NCBI GenBank assembly: GCA_963169105.1
Contig: OY720633.1
Location: 139,792,700-139,856,699, forward strand
Source of the DNA: Ceriagrion tenellum
Lineage: Eukaryota > Arthropoda > Insecta > Odonata > Coenagrionidae
Length of the DNA: 64,000 nt
Direction of reading: 5' to 3'
Part shown: positions 23,425-36,523 of the stretch, piece after piece
Layout: each line of letters opens with the position of its first letter
Numbering within the stretch: position 1 is the first letter of the stretch
Translations under genes and position numbers: made by a program
The notes under the pieces: generated by a model
What the model saw: only the letters and a program-made list of their open reading frames with translations
Told to the model about the DNA's origin: nothing
The model's database searches: none

Positions 23425-26400
23425 CTGGGGGTAAAATATTGGTATATACATGTTCTAAAATTGCTCCTCCTACATTGCGTCTTATACTTCGATTCTGCGA
23501 CGTAGCTGGGAGATGGGGCGCCACTAATCACATTTACACTGCGGAGCATGAAATATGCCTCCCCTACCCATAAAATCCATATTTGTATAGTAAATTTGAT
23601 AGCTGAGTAGTATTTTTTGGGTTCACAACTTGAAAACATTAGCTGGTAATCTTATCCTATTTTATGATAAAAGAAAATTACTTTTTAATAAAAAGGTGTA
23701 TAAATTGTGTTCCCAATGCGGGGCCCCCTCGTATTATTTTTCACCCCCTTGATACGCCGCTGCTTCGACTGAAACTTTGAATCGATGTTAACTTAGATCT
23801 GGAAATTGGTCAAAGTATTCAGTACTCCTACTTTTAGGGCCCGTAAAACATAGTTTCCCATGGCCACACAAATAATGGTTGCCAAAGGGCTCATAGGATA
23901 TAGTTTCCCGGGACACCGCAAGCCATAGGGGCGGCCATGATTGGGATGCACTATATTACGATGACTCTTATTACTACGTATAACTCTTGTACTCGAAAGA
24001 CCCGGTAACAATACCTTTGGGATGTCTAATTACTAGCATTTCATCTTCACTTTGTCGTCAAACTGTTGACACATCTATTTAGCGTAGAAAATCTTTTTGC
24101 ATTTGTTCAAATTCTGTTTGTGCACTAACATGTTTCTTGCCAAAAACAATTTTTTCAGAAAAATGCGATGAAAATTTTTCGAGTATTCTATGTTTGATAA
24201 CCGAACAGGAAACTTCGTGTTATTGCTGTTTTTGGCATTAACAAAACGATGATTATGTGGCTGAAGTGGTGCATATTAATTTAAACGCGCGAATGTCCTC
24301 GCGCAAGTGTATCTTGCGTGGCTATTTTTGAAATGAAAGCAGACTGACAGTTTTGATAAATGTTAAAGTTTACGCTTTAGCGAACAACCGCTTTTGTATG
24401 TAATCTAATACTTCGTTTGATACACAAAACAGACGAAAGCATTTAAAAGGTCCTTAAATTTTTAAAATGATGGGTTAATTACATTTTGTGATTGAAGAGA
24501 ACATGCTCTTTTGTGTTCATTATTCTGAATGATGAAAGAAGTATGAAAATATTACTATCAGGAAATCTTTATCAAGAGCTGTGTTTGGGAACAAATGGGT
24601 CGGCATTCCTGTTTTTTAATACAAGTCATCGGTGTAGAAAGATTGGACATGGTGTATCTCAGACGCGAATTAAGTGATTGATTCGCATGTAGTTGGCTAC
24701 ATTTTGCGCACAAGGTGGTGAAAGGAAAAATTTTGGATCCATTAAATTGTATTTTAAAAGAATGCCAAGGCATGAGTTGCAACATTTATATCATTGAATG
24801 TCACAATTCTCAGTGGAGTGACTAATTAGATAGCCATAGCCTAAACGCTGAACTTCCTAATGATTCACTCCGGTCAATAAGAGAGAATCTACCTACTCAG
24901 GTAAAGTCAGCCCTCTCGCCTAATCTTCAGAAGCTTGAATAGTAAGTGTGTAAAGATGAAGCAGCTATCAATTTAGCTTTAAATCAAGGTCTTATATAGA
25001 TTATCATCATTCATATGTGGGATAGCAAAGAAAATCTTTGTGGTAATAAGACATGATTAAGGTAACAGCTACTTCATTCATTAAGTGAGGTAGGAGTTCT
25101 GGGAGACCGTCATGAAAGGAATTCGGACTTATAGATTTATTATCTTTCTTTGTGACATACGCCACAATAATTTCGAAACAAGGAAAAGGTAGTCATGATT
25201 GCAAGGAGTGCGTCCTCATCAAGGATTTCTTCTCATTTTTCCACTCTCTTTGCGTTCAGCAAGCTTCTTATATTTCCTGTCATTTACCCTCATAAGCATG
25301 GAGTTATATGCAAATGCAAATTATTGGTGTGACTCAGTCGGTGATATAAATGAAATGAAGAAGTCTCGCTCGAAGTTTAATGGCTAAGTAAGTCTAGTTC
25401 TTTGCTGTTAGCTCTCTTATTCACAGCCAATTCAACTCGAGATAGAATGTATCACCATCGGTTTCATTGTATCTCAGGTAGAATTGGCAATGGTATAGCA
25501 TAAATATAATAGATGTTAAATTAAATCATTGACTATTATTGAATACATTATCTCCAAATGTGAACGGGTTAGCAAGTAGGGGAAATAGAAATTCGGTCCA
25601 TTAACTTCTGTAAAAAATAATGTAAGAATTCATTACTTGATGTAATTATTATACTTTGGATGTTTCGAGTAAAATAATGATGTGCAATTTTCATTATTTA
25701 TTTACCAGGATCACCAAAAACTTCATGATTGCGTAATAAACCCAATATATCCTTGGATTAGGCGACGTTAATGCATTTTACTTCAGTATTTCTTCAGTGA
25801 GTTTCGCAACAAATATATTATCTCGCGATATTCAATTTGGATTTTTGTAGAATTTAAAGATATTTCGACTCAAGGATGTATTGCCGGATAAATAGCCTAT
25901 TCGAGGAAGACGTCCAATTTTTTACCTCTCACTTGGAAGGGCAGTTTCCCAGTTCTGTCTGGCTCCGTCCAGTTTTCCAGGCAAAGTCGCTTGCGCTTCT
26001 TTTATCCTGTTTGGTAAACGTTGATTTATCTCAAGTGTATGTTTTGAATCACTTCTAAGGTTGACATTTGTATTGAACGAGACTATAGTAATTGAAAATT
26101 ACATGCACATACTTTTAGTTTGATTTAAACAAGAATGCAAAAGGTGAAGGCGCAATACATGATTGAGAGAGTGAGTTTAACTGTTTTTTACGCTGTGCTA
26201 CAACTTATCTTTTCATCTCCTTTGGCGTATGCTTTATCAGTTTTTTGTGACATGACAAAAAAATAATTTAAGCATACTTACATGCGAAAGTGACCAAAAA
26301 TTATTGACCCACATTTTTTTAAAATTCCATATTAACAGAAATCAATGCGTTGAAACGGGCATCGAGAGAAGCATCTCCACTAATCGAATAGCATTATAAG

Positions 26401-26847
26401 ATTATCATGACGTAACCATATCTTACATTTAAGTATTCTGAACAATTTATCGGACTCTGCAGAGGACAGACTGCAAGATTAGGCTTGCAAATACCAATCT
26501 GGCTCAAACTAAAGATGTAAAAGAGTGTAAAGTGCTTTGAAGTTTCCCTGCTTTTCTAATCCATTTTGAATAATGACACAAAGTACTTTATTTCACTACA
26601 CCGCTGGATGACGAAGAGGTAATTAGCGTAGTGAAAACCTGGCTCCGTAGCCAGAGCGAGGACTGGTATCGATAAGGCATATAGGCCCTTGTGAATTCCT
26701 GGGGGAATGTAATAGAACTTGATGAATATTATACGGAAAACGAGATTGAGTAGATAAAACATCATTATTTCATGTGAACAAATTTCATTTTTGTAGAATA
26801 AATATTTTCTGAGAAAAAAATTAGGGGAATTACTTTTGGGCAACCCT
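23425..26847. other. Non-coding stretch
   Basis: AT-rich with short chance frames. On the minus strand at about 23763 the sequence agcggcgtatcaagggggtg resembles the terminus of a DNA transposon, but no matching opposite end was found. No other element or gene was recognised. Confidence 0.4.
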
Positions 26848-27500
26848 CGCACATACACATATCGCCATTCCCTTTCTGGGAAGGGAACAGTCAATTAACT
26901 TATTTATTGCCATTAGGCCATGAAAAATGGCTCCTTTTTAATGATTTCCCCCATAGTGCCCTATATTTGCTTACCTCCTTCGCTTCTTTTCCACTCATAT
27001 TTGGCGGCAATTTCTCCATTCACGCTTTTTATTCTGAGAATTTCTAAAATTCCTCCACTCAGAGTTCCATCACATACACCCTTAACTTTAGCGATCTAAC
27101 TCTTCCTCTCAAACTATTTGCTCCACTCTTACACATCTGTTTCGACATTCAAATGTTATCCATTCTCTCAGTATGGCCAAGCAAAAGAAGTACGCTCCTT
27201 TCATATGTTTCAAGTACTAGAGTATCTCACCCGTATTTTTTCATAATCCACTCATACATAACCCTATCCAGTCCATTTTCTCCACCAAAACTCCTCGGAT
27301 ACGCCATTCTCATTACATTAAGTCTACTCTTACACTTACCCTAACATACTCCATTTTCCCAGTAATAAAGTTTATTCGGGGAGAAAACACAATTTTTACT
27401 GCAAGTTTCACTCCCCGAGACAAATACTCGCTCCTGAATATGCTCTATATGCCACCTATGACTTTCCTCCTGATATTTGCGTGCAGTTTAAATTTTATAT
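26848..27500 (-). mobile_element. 3' fragment of the same LINE family as the 5.2-10.1 kb element
   Basis: Read on the minus strand, this segment aligns collinearly with about 9320-10080 of the outer LINE. It has agcatattcaggagcgagta, then a ctccccg block, a gtagacttaatg block, atgaaaggagcgtacttctt, ttggccatactgagagaatg, cgaaacagatgtgtaagag, and finally gggaatggcgatatgtgtat at the 3' end. It is heavily diverged, with indels and no open frame. It contains the C-terminal W.GHVERM region once only, unlike the duplicated copy. It is 5'-truncated at about 27500. Confidence 0.82.
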
Positions 27501-30375
27501 TTATATTAAATTATTGAAGTAAGAAATTTTCTTTAGTAGTTGCGTATTCTCAGATAGTTTTGGAAATCCTACAAATTCCGGTGCCCGTTAAATAAATCAT
27601 TAGAGCGTGATTTGGTTGGATTTAAGTCACGACAAATTGTCTTTCTCCCATTGCCGTGTGAGAAGGAAAGATATAAATCTCTCATGGGGGTTTCACAGAT
27701 GACCAACGAGTTTGAAATTGGGAACATATGTGTGTGTTGTAATAGATCAAGGCCATTCAGACATCTACGATAGGCTTAAACTGAACGGTTCTCCTTGACA
27801 CTCTTTACGAAACTATGCTATACATTTTTTACCAACTATACTATAGATACATTTAGTGTCTAGTTTTCCATAACAATTGCTCAAAATTTTTGAGGCAAAT
27901 ATTTTAGCCTCACCGTGTCCGACTGAGAGATTTTCTTGGGCCTAAAATTTCTCCCTATATTACTAACCGGCCTATATTAATTAAAAATGCATTTTTCAGC
28001 TTTATAAGAAGGTGTAATAAAATATTAGTTGCCCGCGGGCTAGTTCACACTTCCGGTGTGTAAACTGTTTCGAGAATTCTTGAAGGACATTTCCGGCGAA
28101 GCCAATCATAAAGAAAGGTAGCACAGAAAGATGAAGGATAACTTTGCTACGATCTTCTGGCAAAAAAATGCTCCCTTATAAGAAAATGTACTTAATTATA
28201 TGTTTTTTTATTAGTAACCAGGACTGTCTCATCAGCTGATGGAGACTAGTGAATATTTTAATGATCCAGGAGAAAGGAAAGTCATTCCCTTTTGTTATTC
28301 TGCTTGAATTATTAACGAAATGTTTCAATTTTAATAGAAACGTGCATAGAATAGCAACTTATCGTGGTAGTAATTATCACTGTAAACAGCGCATTTGTTT
28401 GAGGTAATATTTTAAAAGTAAATGGTGTAATCAACTATCGGTAGTTATAAATTGTTCTTAAAATCGCACTTGAGCATTTATTCATGGTGTTATAATGTGG
28501 TGTAGGTAGTATCTTTGCCAAAGTTAGTGATCGCAAATTGGCTCTTAGATTCTTGGAAAAACAAAAGGAAATCTATTGGTTCATAGTTTACGCAATGTTT
28601 TCCCTTGAGCAATTGGTTATCAATTTCCTAAATTTTTGGAGCACTTGTTGAGGAGGTATCGAGAATGGTCGTAAAGCGTGAAGTCATAAATAAGTTACAC
28701 CTTAGTTCCAGAATGTGAATTGAAAGTTAATCTGAAATCGTGATTAGCATCATACGTAATTTTTTTGCTACCATATTTTCTCTTTCGTGCTGATACTACT
28801 TTTTCATCTTCTGTATTGGTATGAGGAGAGTATTTGATTTGAGGGAAAGAGATCCGTGAATAATCGTTGCACAGACCCTCGAGAGAAAATATGGCAACTC
28901 TCAGGAATACAGCTGTATAATGTCATAAAGAGATGTCGTGATTCCATGGTCTCATTCTTCACAAATTAATATGTCTAACTCAGCTCATGATAGGTAATCG
29001 AATATATCTTTAGTTAGGAATCCAGAACATTGTTTATGGGATTCTAAAGTGCAAACATAAGCAAACGAGCTGCCTTCCCATGATAGGAGCTCCATAATCA
29101 GTTACATATGAAGCTATACCTCAGTTGACAAATCCTCAAAAATGAAAAGCGCTAAAAAATTCTTCGCCCAAAGGCTCAATTCAATGGTCCCTTCGAGGAC
29201 CATAAACTAAATAATAGACGAACGAGAGATAGGTAATCTGTTGGTGAATTAGAATCCATAGACTAAGTACTAGGTACAGTGTACAACTTTCAAAATTAAA
29301 TATAGTCATGACGTGCAATATATTCAACTACCGTCAACCTCCCACGCCAGATTATATGGTGAAACTTCAAACCATTTCGCTCAACTTTACATGACGAACA
29401 CCCGATTTATTTATTTTATTTGGTTACTTCATCATTTAAATGATTGAAAGTGTTCTTTTAATGAAAAATGTTTTATGTCTGTCTTGATAAGCCGATTTAA
29501 TACTTATTTTGTGTAGACGAGTTATATTTATTAGGAAGATAAGAAAATATCAGTTTAAGAAGGTTTTTACAACAATTTATGTGGTTCACTCCCCCGCTTT
29601 CATCTACATTTATTTTTGTGGTAATTTACAAACTTGTGCATTCCAGTTGCACCTTGTTTTTCCTCTTGACCTTTAATTTTCTGCGTTCACTTAATTTTTT
29701 GATTCACCATAAAATGGGGTGATTCGGCAACGCGCGTGTTAGATATGATGGTACCTACTCACTGATTTCAGCTTAACAAATTATGCTTTTATTAGCGCGA
29801 AGGCACGTCTCCACACGTGAATAGCTCAACACCGGCTCTCGTGTGTCGTAGTGACATCGCTTATACATATATACAGAAGGTGGTGACGTCATATCTTCTT
29901 TTGACGGCACCTCTCAGGCAACACCTCCAGTTCACGCCGCTAGACCAACTTTTGACGATGAAAATGATGGGATTATCCTTCTGTTTCACTAATTGAAACT
30001 TTGTAGCACAGTGCATTGAAATGCAAGCACCAGAATTTCATTTTCGAACTTCCCAACATTGTTAGAAGAAAAAGAAAGCAGTCCACCATTACCTTTTGCA
30101 GAAGTTGCGATACCGTCGTACTCGGAAGGTCAGATAGAATTCGTGTTTCCTTTTAAAAGCATTAAAAACGTCCACCTAGGATCATCCCTGCTAAAATCAG
30201 GCCAATGAAAACTTCCTGATTACTTCATTATTTTACTTATAAATAGGATATAAAGAAAGTAATACATTGGGATTTTACTCGGATGAATTGGCTTTCTAGG
30301 GAAAAATTAGAATACTGTGTGGAGACTTAGCCCATGACCAGGAATTACCAGAGAGTCTGTGGTGGGCGTCCATGA
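27501..30375. other. Non-coding stretch
   Basis: AT-rich, without frames over about 60 codons, RNA genes or clear repeats that I could recognise. Confidence 0.5.
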
Positions 30376-30699
30376 ATGAGATATGATGAACATCGCCTTC
30401 AGCGCGAATTGGATGCAATTAACAGAAGGAAAATGTCAATCCGAAGGGCAGCGGAGCCTTACCAAGTCCAGAGGAATATTTTACAAAATAGACTCTCCAG
30501 ATTACGCATCAAAGAAGTAGGACGCCAATCACTGCTGAATCATGAAGATGAGGCGAACTTGTCGAAGGACTCTTTAAAGTGTGCCGAGTGGGAGTTCCCA
30601 ATTAGAGCTGGTGATATACAAGTTTTAGCTCAAATCTATTTGAATGGTAAACATATAGCTTTCAAATGTTTCCATATTAATCTTTCTGGATTGAAATAA
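30376..30699 (+). pseudogene. Unidentified 107-codon frame with coiled-coil-like N-terminus
   Basis: Residues 1-55 are rich in Arg, Glu, Gln and Leu (for example HRLQRELDAINRRKMSIRRA and QNRLSRLRIKEVGRQSLLN) and look like a charged amphipathic helix or coiled coil. A segment CAEWEFPIRAGDIQVLAQIY follows. A leading coiled coil followed by a W..xFP block is faintly like the N-terminus of RecQ1-type helicases (around their DFPWS segment). No helicase motif follows and the frame soon stops, so this would be an isolated or decayed exon. A TGA precedes the ATG directly. It may equally be a chance frame. No neighbouring exons were recognised. Confidence 0.3.
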
Positions 30700-30954
30700 G
30701 CTCAAAGATGCATGGATAGAAATGAAACATCAACCCTGAGGTTTGGTGAAAATATATAACGGGCTCGAGAAGCTGTGAATTGAAACGTTAATCATTTAGA
30801 CAAGTCCCTAGAAGGGATTCCTCCAGATATTATTCTGATTGTATTATCAATTATGACGAAAATAACTTAGTCGATGATCCTGGAAAAACCAAAACAATTA
30901 TTAAAATGGGAATACGGCACCCAGTGGTTATAAAAAACTCATTTAGATCAAGTT

Positions 30955-31136
30955 CAGTGAAACCTGTGTTAAGCGGCCACCACCGGACCCATGAGATAAT
31001 GGCCGCTTAAGGAGGTGACCACTGAAGAAAATTTTACTATGCTATTTTGTATGGGTAACCCATTTCTTTGCAAATAGATCGGCCGTTTAGAGAAGTGACT
31101 GCTAAAGGGAAGTGGCCGCGGAGACAGGGTTCACAG
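30955..31136. mobile_element. Short pogo/Tigger-like inverted-repeat element
   Basis: The left end cagtgaaacctgtgttaagc (30955 on, continuing ggccac) is the imperfect inverse of the right end, which reads inward from 31136 as ctgtgaaccctgtctccgcg then gccac. An inner palindrome ttaagcggcca / tggccgcttaa lies at 30969-30979 and 31000-31010. Ends of the CAGTNNAACC type next to TA are typical of pogo-type elements. TA follows at 31137-31138, while the left flank reads TT. It has no coding capacity and depends on a transposase elsewhere. Confidence 0.65.
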
Positions 31137-31138
31137 TA

Positions 31139-34100
31139 AGAGAGGGTTAAGACCTGATCAGTCATGATGGCTGATTCTGCAAGCGGAGTATTGCTACCCC
31201 CGTGTAGGTTCTCCTGATATAAAACTTTATTCTCCCCGACGGGTTTTGCGCACCTACTGTCAGAGTGTAGCCATGTAGCTATAAAATGCTACTCTTTACT
31301 AGATGGATAAATGGTTACCCTAAGCCACAATCTTATTGAGATGGGACGGAACAATGAATCATTGGTACACTTAATTCTTTGACAGGATGCTGCTTATCAG
31401 AGTAAGCGGTGAAGCTGCCGAGGGAAATGCATCCGCTCCATTTTCAAATTTAGAGCCGTGGTTAATATTCTCGCTATCCTGTTTACCAAGTGTTGGAGTG
31501 CATATTAATACTTAAACTGTTTTAAATGCATGCGATTATAATAGTTTCATTCCGAGGAACGTTAGATTTGGAGGCCGGCCAATATTTAAATGTTGGAATT
31601 CATGTTTCAGATTTGCCGCAAAAGAAAGTCCACGTAAGCATTGAATTGTAAAAGGTTTCTCGTTAGTATTCTGTTTCCCTTCTGAGATCATTGATGCTCT
31701 CAAGAGCACTTAAATGCAGTATAACTGCACTTGGAGAATACTGATGCCCCGTGAGAACGATGCGGTCGATGACTTTGGCACCTCTGAAGACTCTTTGAGC
31801 ATAAGATGTTTTTAGTCATAAGTTTTCCTATTCAACTTCGTCATCTCTTATTATTTTAAAGGGTGAACTCATTCATCTTTTACCTTCGCTGTGCCTCAAA
31901 CGATCCAGTTAATTTCAATGGAAATTCCTACGATAAAATTCCTTTAACTCTTGTTGTAAATTAATCTGTCGGATTTTATGGTCAGTCGGCAGTGTGTTTG
32001 GCGGCTTTATGACATCAAGCTTGATTCCCAATTAATTACCGTCTACTCGATTCATTTATTAGATTTTTCTTAAAAATCATTGGCCTGTGGTTTGACCCTC
32101 AGATATTAATGAATGCTTAGGATCAAGGAGAGATAAAGCTGATTATTCTTCATCTCTGATTAATTTAAAATACGTCCATTTATTTGCTATGTATGCATGA
32201 CGGAAAAATCTTATTTATTCTTTGATTTAATTGACTCCGAGCTGTGACAAATTTCCTTAATGTAAAATGCAAACCTGGTCAAAACAACCATAACCGTCAT
32301 TACTTTGGTGGCTTTTGATTTTTGTTAATAAATTAAGTTAATTTATCAATAAAATAATTTACTTTCTACCCTGGATTATCGTAGCGCAGTATATTTTCAG
32401 GCATAAGTAAAAAGATAATGGATTAATTTTTATGCACCGAGTAGTGATTTTCTTTGAGAATATTTTATAGCTAAAAAATTATTTAATGTATTTTGAGTAA
32501 AATTTGCTCTTTATATTCCAAATTAATTTCATGGGATGCGTGTTCAAGGTACTTTTGAAGACCTGATTAACCGGTAATTCCTCTGGCGGGCTCAAATGTT
32601 GATTAATTCATGGTCAAATGAAAGAATAACAATAGATGTGTTAATAACAAAAATCAATCCATACCAATTACAGGGTTCAACAAAATAAATCTGTATTTTT
32701 CAGAGCTTCGCCAATTTTACCTAGTAATTTCAATTTTCAAGCAAAAATTGGTGTCTCGAAGGTGTGAAGGAAGGTTTTGCAGTTGCAACTCAGGATTTAG
32801 GGTTCACCATCTGCTGAAGTTTCGAAGAACGACTCGCTCTGTATTTACAGGGCTTCTGATGTGAGAATCCCAAATGATGAAGAGCAAGTCACCCATTGAA
32901 ACTTATAGAGACGAAGAGCCTTGAATCCGGCATAAAACCCTAGAAACCATCCTTCACAAGATTCGCTGAGGTATTATTATACCATTCATTACTACCCCCA
33001 GGTTGGTCGCTGTATTATTTTATACGTTAATAGTTGTCATTCATGGATATTGTCTTGCTGTATAACTATGATTTTCAGCGTTATTTATTTGCTATTGAGA
33101 TAAGTGTGCAATATGACTTCAATTTAAAGAGACTCTTTGTATAATTTTGCGGTAAAATTAGTGTTTTAGTTTCTGATTGATGCGAGTGCATTTGATGAAA
33201 CCGGGTCTGTTTCAATAATTACTTCAAAATTTTCCAAGCCTATAAAGCTTATAGGGCTCTTTTATCATTGGAACATTGGTTGGATATGTTATCTTGTTAT
33301 TTTTTCATAGGAGTGTGTCCTAAAATGTTTTTCTCTTAGTATTAATTCATGAATATCCACCCCTTACCTTACTTTCGCGCCATTCACCCTCCTATACTCT
33401 GCTCACCATCTGATTTGCTTTCCTAATGGTGGCCAAGGGTGTTGAATGACACTAGATATTCAGTTTCACTTCAGAACTTGAGCGAAAGAAATTCGTTTTC
33501 GGTATTTGCTTCTCTTTGCGGTGAAATGCATATCCGTCATCAACTTTGTTTCTCTATAAAAAGGAATAATATTTTTGGAGGAAAATTAAATAAAAAGTGG
33601 CTTATAAGAAGAGTGCGAGTGTTGTTCAAAAGTTTTAATTTGTTGGTCTTTGAAAAGAGATCAATTGGGAATACGGCTATAGCCAGCACAACATCGGTGT
33701 ACCATTTATTCCTTTGGTGTGTTTGTTTCAAACTGCTCGAGATAATTTCCACCTCGTAACTAAGGAGTAAGGAGGCAATCACAGACGGTTTTTGAATTGG
33801 TGTAAACCATTGAGGTAGACTTTGAGATTGAAAGATTGAGGGAGAGGGTGCATGAAGGAGAGAGAGAGATTGAAGTGGCTAATGATAAAAGCTGTAACTT
33901 GGGCGTGGGCGGTCAGCCATCTTTGTAAATCCCAATTTTTCTTTTTAGTATACTGGTTGACGCGCTTTTTTTGCAAATTTATGATGTTTTCCATCGATAC
34001 TGCATTGAATTAGTATGCATTTACATCTTTAATATGGATTTTCCTAACATATTTATATTTAAATTAACAATAATTCGAATTCCTGAAGGAATGTATGGTA

Positions 34101-35094
34101 AAATCGAGTAGAATCCAATGCACTGAGAAATCAATGCTTGTTTCAAGAGTTACTTGCCTTAAATTTCGAACAAATGGTTGATTTCTTGCTTCATATCCGC
34201 GTATTTGTCCATCCCCTCATGCCATCAAAAGGAATGTAAGGAAAGAGCCGGAATAACCAATGTGGTTGTTATTTTGGTTGTCAGGCTACAGTTTGATGAC
34301 GTAATGCCCTCTCCATCTACATCATCGGTGTTTCACAGCCATTCAGATGGTTAAATTAAGCGTCTGCCATGTTGTTTATCGTCGTTCTAATAGGGATTTG
34401 ATATTTAATAAACAAATTTTATGGTGAGGAAAAAATTGATCCTGAAGACAGCATGATATTGTTACGAGTGACTAAAGAACATTAAAATCTCGAGCTATTC
34501 GTGATGGTACTGCGTGAATACCTCGTTAAGTTATCGGAATTAACTCAAGGGGTTCAAGCTGATCCCACCTCTGCCGTGATAATAGAGTATTCGTTTCAAA
34601 ATCCTACCCTGTTATCCTTCAAACGGCGCTGAATCGAATCCATCTCACAAAACTTGATTCAATTAAAATGTTGAACGATCTGGGGTCAAACGTTTAGCTC
34701 TTACCCCAATAGAAACATATTTATACTCGAATTCAGGCCCAAAACGCTGCCCTCATATTATAGTTTCGTTCTAGAGTAGTTCATTTACATCGAGATTGTT
34801 CCGGTCACAAATTTTTCCGAGAGTATGTTCTTTCAGTTTTTAGGCACCTGTCTTTTTATTTAGGCTTATATTCCCACCGATGGTAGTTCTGTGGCAAATG
34901 TACGCTGGCTGCCAAGCTTTGTTCCATCAAAAATGACCAAAAGGGCGAACGAGTGGAAAAATTGATCAGTGGTGCGCCATATCATTTAGTTGGAAGTACA
35001 CCTTGAGAAACGGTGCAGAAAAGGCTGGTAACTTCGGATAATTTACTTCGATTGACTACTCAAGGGTCTGGGGAAATCCTCGACGGTTGAAGCC
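31139..35094. other. Long non-coding stretch
   Basis: AT-rich with a short purine-rich tract near 33840-33870. A 106-codon frame at 33439-33759 overlaps opposite-strand frames and shows no domain. No gene was recognised. Confidence 0.45.
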
Positions 35095-35465
35095 ACGATC
35101 ACTTCCTACTTACCGGTGTTAAACCCATTTCCTTCCTCCTCGGCACTACCTTTTCCACCGCTTTCCGTTCCTTTCCCCGAGGATGCTGTCGGCGTCCGCG
35201 AGATGGAGCTGGTGAGCGGCCCAGCCTCCTCTCAGATTTTCCCCCTCGCCGAAAGTGAAGAGATTGGGCTCAAGGCCGCTGACCGCTCGCAGAGGTCGTC
35301 CAGATTTCGGTCGGTTTGAGCCGTGCAGCAGCTTCGGAGATCCCGGCTCGGCGCGGTGGAGACAGTATTTACCGTCATCCGAAATTTCCTTGACGATGGA
35401 AGTATTGACACTCCAAGGCCGAAGCAATCAGTTGAGTCAATGCACGTGAAGTGCACTGTATCATT
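35095..35465. other. GC-richer patch
   Basis: GC- and CpG-rich with several overlapping open frames on both strands (up to 93 codons), none recognised. The density of CCTCC/GGAGG and CG-containing words resembles the patches at 14.5, 21.1, 38.5, 40.7, 46.0, 52.3 and 53.5 kb. There is no defined promoter or splice pair. Confidence 0.35.
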
Positions 35466-35654
35466 ATCCGCCGTTGAACGCTGGTACCTGTGGACGATGT
35501 AGGAGTTCTAGAATTTGCTAAAAAATGAATGTTTAATCTAATTTTTTCATGATCGTGAGATAGTTACATAATTTTCAGTTCGAAAATAATATGTACCATA
35601 AATAAGGGAGTTCAGCAGATTCAGGCGTTGTGTGGTGAAAGTTAATCATAACAA

Positions 35655-35735
35655 TTACAACGGTCACACTTTTCCACAGAATTTTAGCTACAATTACAAC
35701 GCGTTTCGACTCACGGAATCATCACTGGGTACTAG
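35655..35735 (-). ncRNA. Hammerhead-like motif, diverged family member
   Basis: On the minus strand: ccagtgatgattccgtgagt then cgaaacgcgttgtaattg, followed about 25 bases on by aaattctgtggaaaagtgtg. GTGATGA is one base from the CTGATGA box of a hammerhead, GATTC/GAGTC can form a short stem, and GAAAC-GC-GTT matches the GAAA box plus a two-base-pair stem III. The stem and the box compete for the same bases, so the canonical fold is not clean. Gene-order resemblance to the 12691-12790 arm suggests a common family. Confidence 0.35.
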
Positions 35736-35775
35736 ACAAGTAAAGAGAAGGATAGCTTAGGATTGGTGTTTAATA

Positions 35776-35986
35776 CAGGGTGGGGCAGAATGGACTCCCT
35801 GATTTGAAATATTATTATTTATCTCCAGGTACAAAAATCAATTTTTGCATGTCAAAAATGTGTTTTCCCAAACAAATAATAATCCTTTTTCAGACAATAG
35901 CAAATATATATTTGTTTCTTCCCACAGGAATTGAATTAAAGATGGGAAGTCATTTAAAAAAAAAAAGTCCATTCTGCCCCACCCTG
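35776..35986. mobile_element. 211-bp Tc1/mariner-like MITE with perfect 21-bp ends
   Basis: The left end cagggtggggcagaatggac plus t (35776-35796) is the exact reverse complement of 35966-35986. TA lies immediately outside both ends (35774-35775 and 35987-35988), as expected for the TA target duplication of Tc1/mariner-type transposons. The interior of about 170 bases is AT-rich and has no transposase. Perfect ends suggest relatively recent mobilisation. Confidence 0.88.
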
Positions 35987-36239
35987 TATTTCTTGTCGTT
36001 GCTGTCATCGAGGCGATCGAAGCGCTGTTGAAATAAATAGGCCGAATGTTGATCTATTTGCATCCTCAAAACCAAATTTCTCATGATCGTTTTGAAGATT
36101 AAAAGACGGCTTGGAGAAATATCAAGGTACTGAAATAATCTACTTGGATTGGGATTTGATTCCAAGTCCTCCTCCCCGTAAATAGTTTCAACTCTTTGAC
36201 CAAACAGTCTAACCAGATGTTGTAGCAGAAGAGCACGTG

Positions 36240-36325
36240 TTGACAGAGAAATAAATCATAGCCGTCGACGCGATATTGAGGTATCTGGGTCCGAATCTCA
36301 GTCCAGGTGGGTATCTTTTTTCTTT
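36240..36325 (+). mobile_element. Degraded tRNA-like SINE head
   Basis: The sequence agccgtcgacgcgatattga, then ggtatctgggtccgaatctc, then agtccaggtgggta has B-box-like (gggtccgaatctc) and acceptor-like (ccaggtgggta) segments in the right order. The A box is poorly preserved. It is a probable old SINE. Confidence 0.4.
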
Positions 36326-36523
36326 TTTTTCTCAGTTCTGACATTTGAATATTCCCCAGGGGATGACTCCCATGAAGTATTTATCGCGGTTAGTCTGATA
36401 GGAATTAGTTATTTGGAGATATAGCCTTATAAGGCTAACCCCAAAAAATAAATTAATATAATATTAGAAGTGTATAACTTATGGGAAAATATGAACCTGT
36501 GAAAATGCTGTCCATGGAACCCA

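Noticed and set aside
23690..23765. A complete DNA transposon ending in agcggcgtatcaaggggg
   Set aside because: Only one terminus-like sequence was found. No inverse copy is present at a reasonable distance on the other side.
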